Shown here piece by piece: positions 60,728-64,000 of a stretch of 64,000 nucleotides of DNA (position 1 is its first letter; each line of letters opens with the position of its first letter). Where the stretch lies: positions 1,779,105 to 1,843,104 of the forward strand of contig NZ_KB913017.1 of assembly GCF_000383975.1 (NCBI RefSeq), given 5' to 3'. The stretch comes from Natronorubrum tibetense GA33. Lineage in GTDB: Archaea > Halobacteriota > Halobacteria > Halobacteriales > Natrialbaceae. The position numbers and the translations under genes were made by a program. The notes under the pieces are model-generated. The model had not been told where the DNA came from, ran no database searches, and was given only the letters and a program-made list of their open reading frames with translations.

Positions 60728-62062
60728 ATGGCAGGCCGACTCCCCCAACGTGTAAGTAACATCAACTGTGTATGTGAAAATACAGTGGAGTACCGTCGTA
60801 CCGCCGTCATCAAACTCGACACGCCCGAAGGAGCCGACCCGCTCCTCCGAGAGACTGTCGAGCAGTTCAAACACTGCGCCAACACCGCAAGCGAGTGGTG
60901 CTGGCACGGGCGTCGCCAGATTCCAGAGGAATCTGGCCGCCAACCAGAAACGCCGCGCGTTTCTGGTGACGACGACGGATACCACGTCACTTCCAAAGCC
61001 AAAGCCGAACGCGCCCTCTACGACCAACTCCGCGACGAAACCAACCTCACCGCGAATCTCGTCCAGAAAGGGATTCGCAGAGCGGTCGAAGCCGTCAAAA
61101 GCGGAGTCGAACGACTCAAACGTGGAGAAAGCACATCACAACCGTACTTTTCTGCCGATAGCGCGGTGTACGACAAGCGGAGTGCGACCTTCCACCGCGA
61201 CCACGTTTCCCTCTCGACTGTTGGCGGGCGCGTTGAGTGTGACTACACCCTCCCCGACGACTCGGAGACACCGCCGACCAAGTACGTTTCCGACGAGGAT
61301 TTTGAGTTTCGGATGGCCCACTTACAGTACCGCGACGGTGACTGGTATCTCCATGCTTCGATGCGGAAAGTCGAAGCAGACGAAGAATCGTCTGAATCCG
61401 AGTCCAAGCACAGAACAGTCCTTGGTGTGGATTTGGGCGTGAACAACTTCGCCGTCGCTTCGACGGGGCGATTCTGGTCGGCAGACGAGTTCAACCACTG
61501 GCGTCGAGAATACGAGAAACGGCGTGGCTCGCTTCAGCAGTGTGGTTCTCGCCATGCCCATGAAAACATTGAGGCAGTCGGTCAGAAAGAGTACGGGCGG
61601 TTCGAGATATACCTGCATACGGTGGCGAACGAACTTATCAAGGAGGCCGTTGAGAACGACTGTTCGTACCTCGTGTTCGAGGACTTGACCCACATTCGGG
61701 AGAACATTCTCGAGGCGACGTGGCAACACGTCTGGGCGTTCCGACGCCTCTACGAGTACGTCGAATACAAGGCGGAAGAACACGGTGTCGAAGCCGTGCA
61801 GGTTGACCCTCGAAATACGTCGAAACGTTGCTCGACGTGTGGGTTTACCTACGACGACAACCGATCGGACGAATCGTTCGAGTGTCAGCAGTCCGGATAC
61901 GAGAACCACGCTGACTACAACGCTTCCAAGAATATCGGTTTGCAGTATCTCCGTCGCAGGCAAAACGCAGGCGACGGAGGCGCACCCGTAGATGTGCGCT
62001 TAAATCGCGGGACGCTGAACGTGAGTGGGGAGTACGTTCCCCCTGCCTCTACCGAGGCATAG
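60728..62062 (+). CDS. tnpB: TnpB RNA-guided nuclease-like protein
   Basis: About 444 residues from ATG 60728; GTG 60785 (MEYRRTAVIKLDTPEG) is an equally good start. The RuvC-like acidic residues are kept: D in LGVDLGVNNFA, E in LVFEDLTHIRENI, D in NHADYNASKNIG. The zinc ribbon reads CSTCG and ECQQSG: the fourth Cys is Ser. Near residue 60, between CWHG and DDGYHV, about 20 extra residues (RRQIPEESGRQPETPRVSG) are encoded by two perfect DNA hairpins. TnpB proteins cut DNA under omega-RNA guidance. Confidence 0.85.
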   Translation: MAGRLPQRVSNINCVCENTVEYRRTAVIKLDTPEGADPLLRETVEQFKHCANTASEWCWHGRRQIPEESGRQPETPRVSGDDDGYHVTSKAKAERALYDQLRDETNLTANLVQKGIRRAVEAVKSGVERLKRGESTSQPYFSADSAVYDKRSATFHRDHVSLSTVGGRVECDYTLPDDSETPPTKYVSDEDFEFRMAHLQYRDGDWYLHASMRKVEADEESSESESKHRTVLGVDLGVNNFAVASTGRFWSADEFNHWRREYEKRRGSLQQCGSRHAHENIEAVGQKEYGRFEIYLHTVANELIKEAVENDCSYLVFEDLTHIRENILEATWQHVWAFRRLYEYVEYKAEEHGVEAVQVDPRNTSKRCSTCGFTYDDNRSDESFECQQSGYENHADYNASKNIGLQYLRRRQNAGDGGAPVDVRLNRGTLNVSGEYVPPASTEA

Positions 62063-62106
62063 AACGGGAGTCCACGCGAAAGCCTCGGGCTTGACCCCGA
62101 GGCAAT
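61960..62106 (+). ncRNA. candidate omega-RNA (reRNA) at the tnpB 3' end
   Basis: In this family the guide RNA overlaps the tnpB 3' end and runs to the element's right end. Here the segment ends in the GCCTCGGG/CCCGAGGC hairpin. A guide would then start after AATTTAC, i.e. in the 3' end of pilC. Position is by analogy; no transcript evidence. Confidence 0.4.
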
Positions 62107-63822
62107 TTACAGCGCCATCTCGATGACGGTGACGGAAAACCCGTACAGGACCATCGAGGCGACGAGCGCTCGGCCGATGTGATAGCCGAAGAGGGCGCGA
62201 TCTAACCCGTACCGAAGGGCGATCGAGAGCGGAACCAGGATGAAACACAGCGTGAGGAGATAGACGCCGACGACGATGGCGAGCGATTCGGCGGGAAAGG
62301 CGGCCGCGTCGAGATCCGCCGTCCCGACCATGTCCTCACTGGACATCATGGCAGCCATCGCGACCGTCGCGCCGGCCACCAGCGGTCCGAAATAGGCCGC
62401 CGTGTTGTCGAGCGTCCCCGTCACTTGCTCGAGACTCCGCTTCGTCTTGGCCTCGACCTCGTCGAGTTCCTCCAGATGGTCGGCCATCGAGACGATCGCC
62501 CGACCCGCGGGCTTTCCCTCGTCGGCGGCGATCGCGAGCAGCGCGGCCGTCCCGCGGGCTCGCGGGCTCGGGACGTCTCTGAGCGCCCCGTACTCGCCGA
62601 GGAAGGCGGCTTCGACGCCCGTGTGCAGGCGTCGCTGGACGCCCGAAGCATGCTCGAAGACCTCGCCCGTTTCGGCGGGGACTCGCTCCGCCGCGAGTTC
62701 GACCGCCGACTCGACGGACTCCCCTTCGGCGACCTGGCGGCCGACGATGTAGAGCGCGTCGGTGAGGTGTTCCTCAACGTCGCGGACGTAGTTTCGCACC
62801 TCGAGGATCGGCCCGAAGATCGCGAGCAGGCCGGCACCGAGACCGAGACCGAGCCCGATGACCGGCGCCAGATGGGCGGGACCGAACGTCACGGTGATCG
62901 CGTACCCGCTCGCGCCCGCGATGACGCCCCACAGCCCCCGCAGCCAGAGCCGGTCGGGAACGTCGGGGTGGTCGTGGCTGACTTTCGGCGGCGGGAACGC
63001 GACCGGGCGGCGGACGAGCAGCCAGAGACTCGCCGCGACGAGACACGCGGGGAGGACGACGTTGTACAGCAACACGATGATCCAGATGTTGACCGAGAAG
63101 CCGACCATCGGCACGGCCGGGACGAGCGCGATCAGCGCCAGCGGGATCATGATCCCGAAGGCGAACAGCGCGGTCGTCGGCGCGCGAATCGAGGCGGTGA
63201 AATCCGCCATCTGGTTCCGGGTACCGGTGAGCACTGCCGAGAGCGCTCGGTCGAGCGTTCGCGCTCGCTCGCCCTCCGGCGCGTCCTGGGCGGTCGCAAG
63301 CAGGTGTGAAGAGCGGCGTAACGCGGGGAACCACTCGGCCCACTCCTCCGCGAACGACAGCAGTCCCGTGTCCGCGGTCCCCATCGAGCGGTCGACGTGG
63401 CCGTTGAGACTGGCCGCCAGCGGCCCTCGCCCGGTCTCTGCGGCGAATCGGACGGCGCTCTCGAGTGCCGGCTGAACCTGCATTCGTAACACGGCGCGGC
63501 CGACGAGGTTCGGCGTGTCGCCGAGCGCTTCGGTCCGTCGGAACGCCGCCTGCAGATGCGGCAACGAGTGGATCGCGTGGATCGCCGCGACGGGCGTTAC
63601 GAGGACGAAAAAGAGGACGAACGTGAGCGGTGCTGAGGTTACTAACAGCGGTAACGGGATGAGCGCGCCGACGATGCCGGCTCCGTATCCAGCGCGAATG
63701 ACCGTTTCGTCGTCGTGTGGCGCGTCGATGAACGAGAGCGAGTCGACAAGATCGTCGCTCCCATCGACGTCGTAGGGGTACAGCGCGGCCAGGTTCCGAA
63801 TGAGCGTCGCCGACAGCGTCAT
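62107..63822 (-). CDS. pilC: type IV pilus membrane platform protein PilC (T2SSF)
   Basis: A 571-residue membrane protein starting MTLSATLIRNLAALYPYDVD. Two T2SS_F-type halves: residues about 95-200 (LVGRAVLRMQVQPALESAVR) and 355-460 (TDALYIVGRQVAEGESVESA), each followed by membrane helices, nine or so in total. It anchors the pilus assembly motor. Upstream, 3 bases away, is the PilB-like ATPase, so the two form an operon. The last codon abuts the TnpB element. Confidence 0.88.
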   Translation of the reverse strand: MTLSATLIRNLAALYPYDVDGSDDLVDSLSFIDAPHDDETVIRAGYGAGIVGALIPLPLLVTSAPLTFVLFFVLVTPVAAIHAIHSLPHLQAAFRRTEALGDTPNLVGRAVLRMQVQPALESAVRFAAETGRGPLAASLNGHVDRSMGTADTGLLSFAEEWAEWFPALRRSSHLLATAQDAPEGERARTLDRALSAVLTGTRNQMADFTASIRAPTTALFAFGIMIPLALIALVPAVPMVGFSVNIWIIVLLYNVVLPACLVAASLWLLVRRPVAFPPPKVSHDHPDVPDRLWLRGLWGVIAGASGYAITVTFGPAHLAPVIGLGLGLGAGLLAIFGPILEVRNYVRDVEEHLTDALYIVGRQVAEGESVESAVELAAERVPAETGEVFEHASGVQRRLHTGVEAAFLGEYGALRDVPSPRARGTAALLAIAADEGKPAGRAIVSMADHLEELDEVEAKTKRSLEQVTGTLDNTAAYFGPLVAGATVAMAAMMSSEDMVGTADLDAAAFPAESLAIVVGVYLLTLCFILVPLSIALRYGLDRALFGYHIGRALVASMVLYGFSVTVIEMAL

Positions 63823-63825
63823 CGA

Positions 63826-64000
63826 TCACTCCCTCCCCCGGTCGGCGTACGCTGCGGCTACTTCGCGCGGACTCGTCCGTCCGTCGGCGGCGAGTCGGTC
63901 GAGTAACTCCGTCCGCTCCGAAATCGCCTGCCGAACCGATGCGTACTCCTCGGCCGGACCAGTGAGTCGATCGACAATTCGGCTCTCACCGCGGTCGATC
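63826..64000 (-). CDS. pilB: PilB-like secretion/pilus ATPase, C-terminal end (partial)
   Basis: An open frame from the window edge to TGA at 63826-63828; 57 codons visible, ending LAADGRTSPREVAAAYADRG-RE. The segment RQAISERTELLDRLAADGRT is the helical C-terminus usual for haloarchaeal type II/IV secretion ATPases. No catalytic motif is inside the window; the call rests on the tail and on pilC three bases downstream. Confidence 0.75.
   Translation of the reverse strand, partial: IDRGESRIVDRLTGPAEEYASVRQAISERTELLDRLAADGRTSPREVAAAYADRGRE

Larger units (their letters stand above)
60664..62109 (+). mobile_element. IS200/IS605-family (IS1341-type) TnpB element
   Basis: Left hairpin CCCCGACC/GGTCGGGG (60671-60691), a tnpB gene, then right hairpin GCCTCGGG/CCCGAGGC (62082-62103) and AATTTAC. 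No tnpA is present, so it cannot move on its own. The right end coincides with the pilC stop codon (TTA at 62107-62109 on the plus strand). Confidence 0.7.

Noticed and set aside
1-64000. CRISPR array, rRNA operon or replication origin
   Set aside because: No regularly spaced repeats, no rRNA sequence, and no Orc1/Cdc6 gene with origin repeats seen; mcm alone does not mark an origin.

Overview
The window is chromosomal DNA of a haloarchaeon (class Halobacteria, probably Natrialbales). Evidence: high GC, acidic proteins, TATA boxes about 25-30 bases before start codons (leaderless transcripts), Tat-type lipoprotein signals, two TFB transcription factors, archaeal-type MCM, L10e, type II GAPDH, and arginine synthesis on a LysW carrier protein.

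Layout. 1-2,400: end of a BCCT osmolyte transporter, an UspA protein, then gene debris and palindromic repeats. 2,400-5,450: Tat lipoprotein, small membrane protein, C45 Ntn-hydrolase, HTH regulator. 5,535-9,985: a thiol/electrophile cluster (gshA, flavoprotein, MhqO-like dioxygenase, MhqD-like esterase) followed by a cupredoxin-like lipoprotein and a second UspA. 10,200-14,360: M29 peptidase, threonine aldolase, phosphoesterase and small proteins. 14,533-17,532: XPD/Rad3 helicase whose 3' end is duplicated on the far side of a TumE/TumA toxin-antitoxin cassette. 17,562-19,950: lipoprotein, 2'-5' RNA ligase-like protein, membrane proteins. 20,206-29,546: the arginine cluster (argG-argH-lysW-argX-argC-argB-argD-argE-argF), preceded by a short ORF ending in an arginine-codon run. 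29,547-33,032: repeat element, thrC, TFB. 33,131-38,575: MCM helicase with two inteins. 38,576-41,925: decayed IS200/IS605-type DNA, DUF502 protein, tRNA-Pro with a duplicated 3' end, BofA-like protein. 41,227-49,081: DUF7504-type protein, DUF5814-type helicase, quinone reductase-UbiA fusion, cupin, CspA, carbonic anhydrase, MDR oxidoreductase. 49,123-57,388: ABC exporter, site-2 protease, HTH protein, L10e, ATP-grasp enzyme, Hsp20, GAPDH, DUF7857-type protein. 57,385-60,440: two MinD-type ATPases (one fused to a RecA/KaiC-like domain) and a second TFB. 60,664-62,109: a TnpB element abutting a type IV pilus operon (PilC, PilB).

The most unusual structure is recurrent: (a) duplicated gene 3' ends flanking extra DNA (helicase + toxin-antitoxin cassette, argF + repeat, tRNA-Pro), and (b) IS200/IS605-like hairpins that stop at the termination codon of an opposing gene (DUF502, UbiA and PilC genes). 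Other candidates are the arginine-rich leader before argG, a folded leader with competing helices before gshA, and two MCM inteins that share a DNA-binding-like extension.
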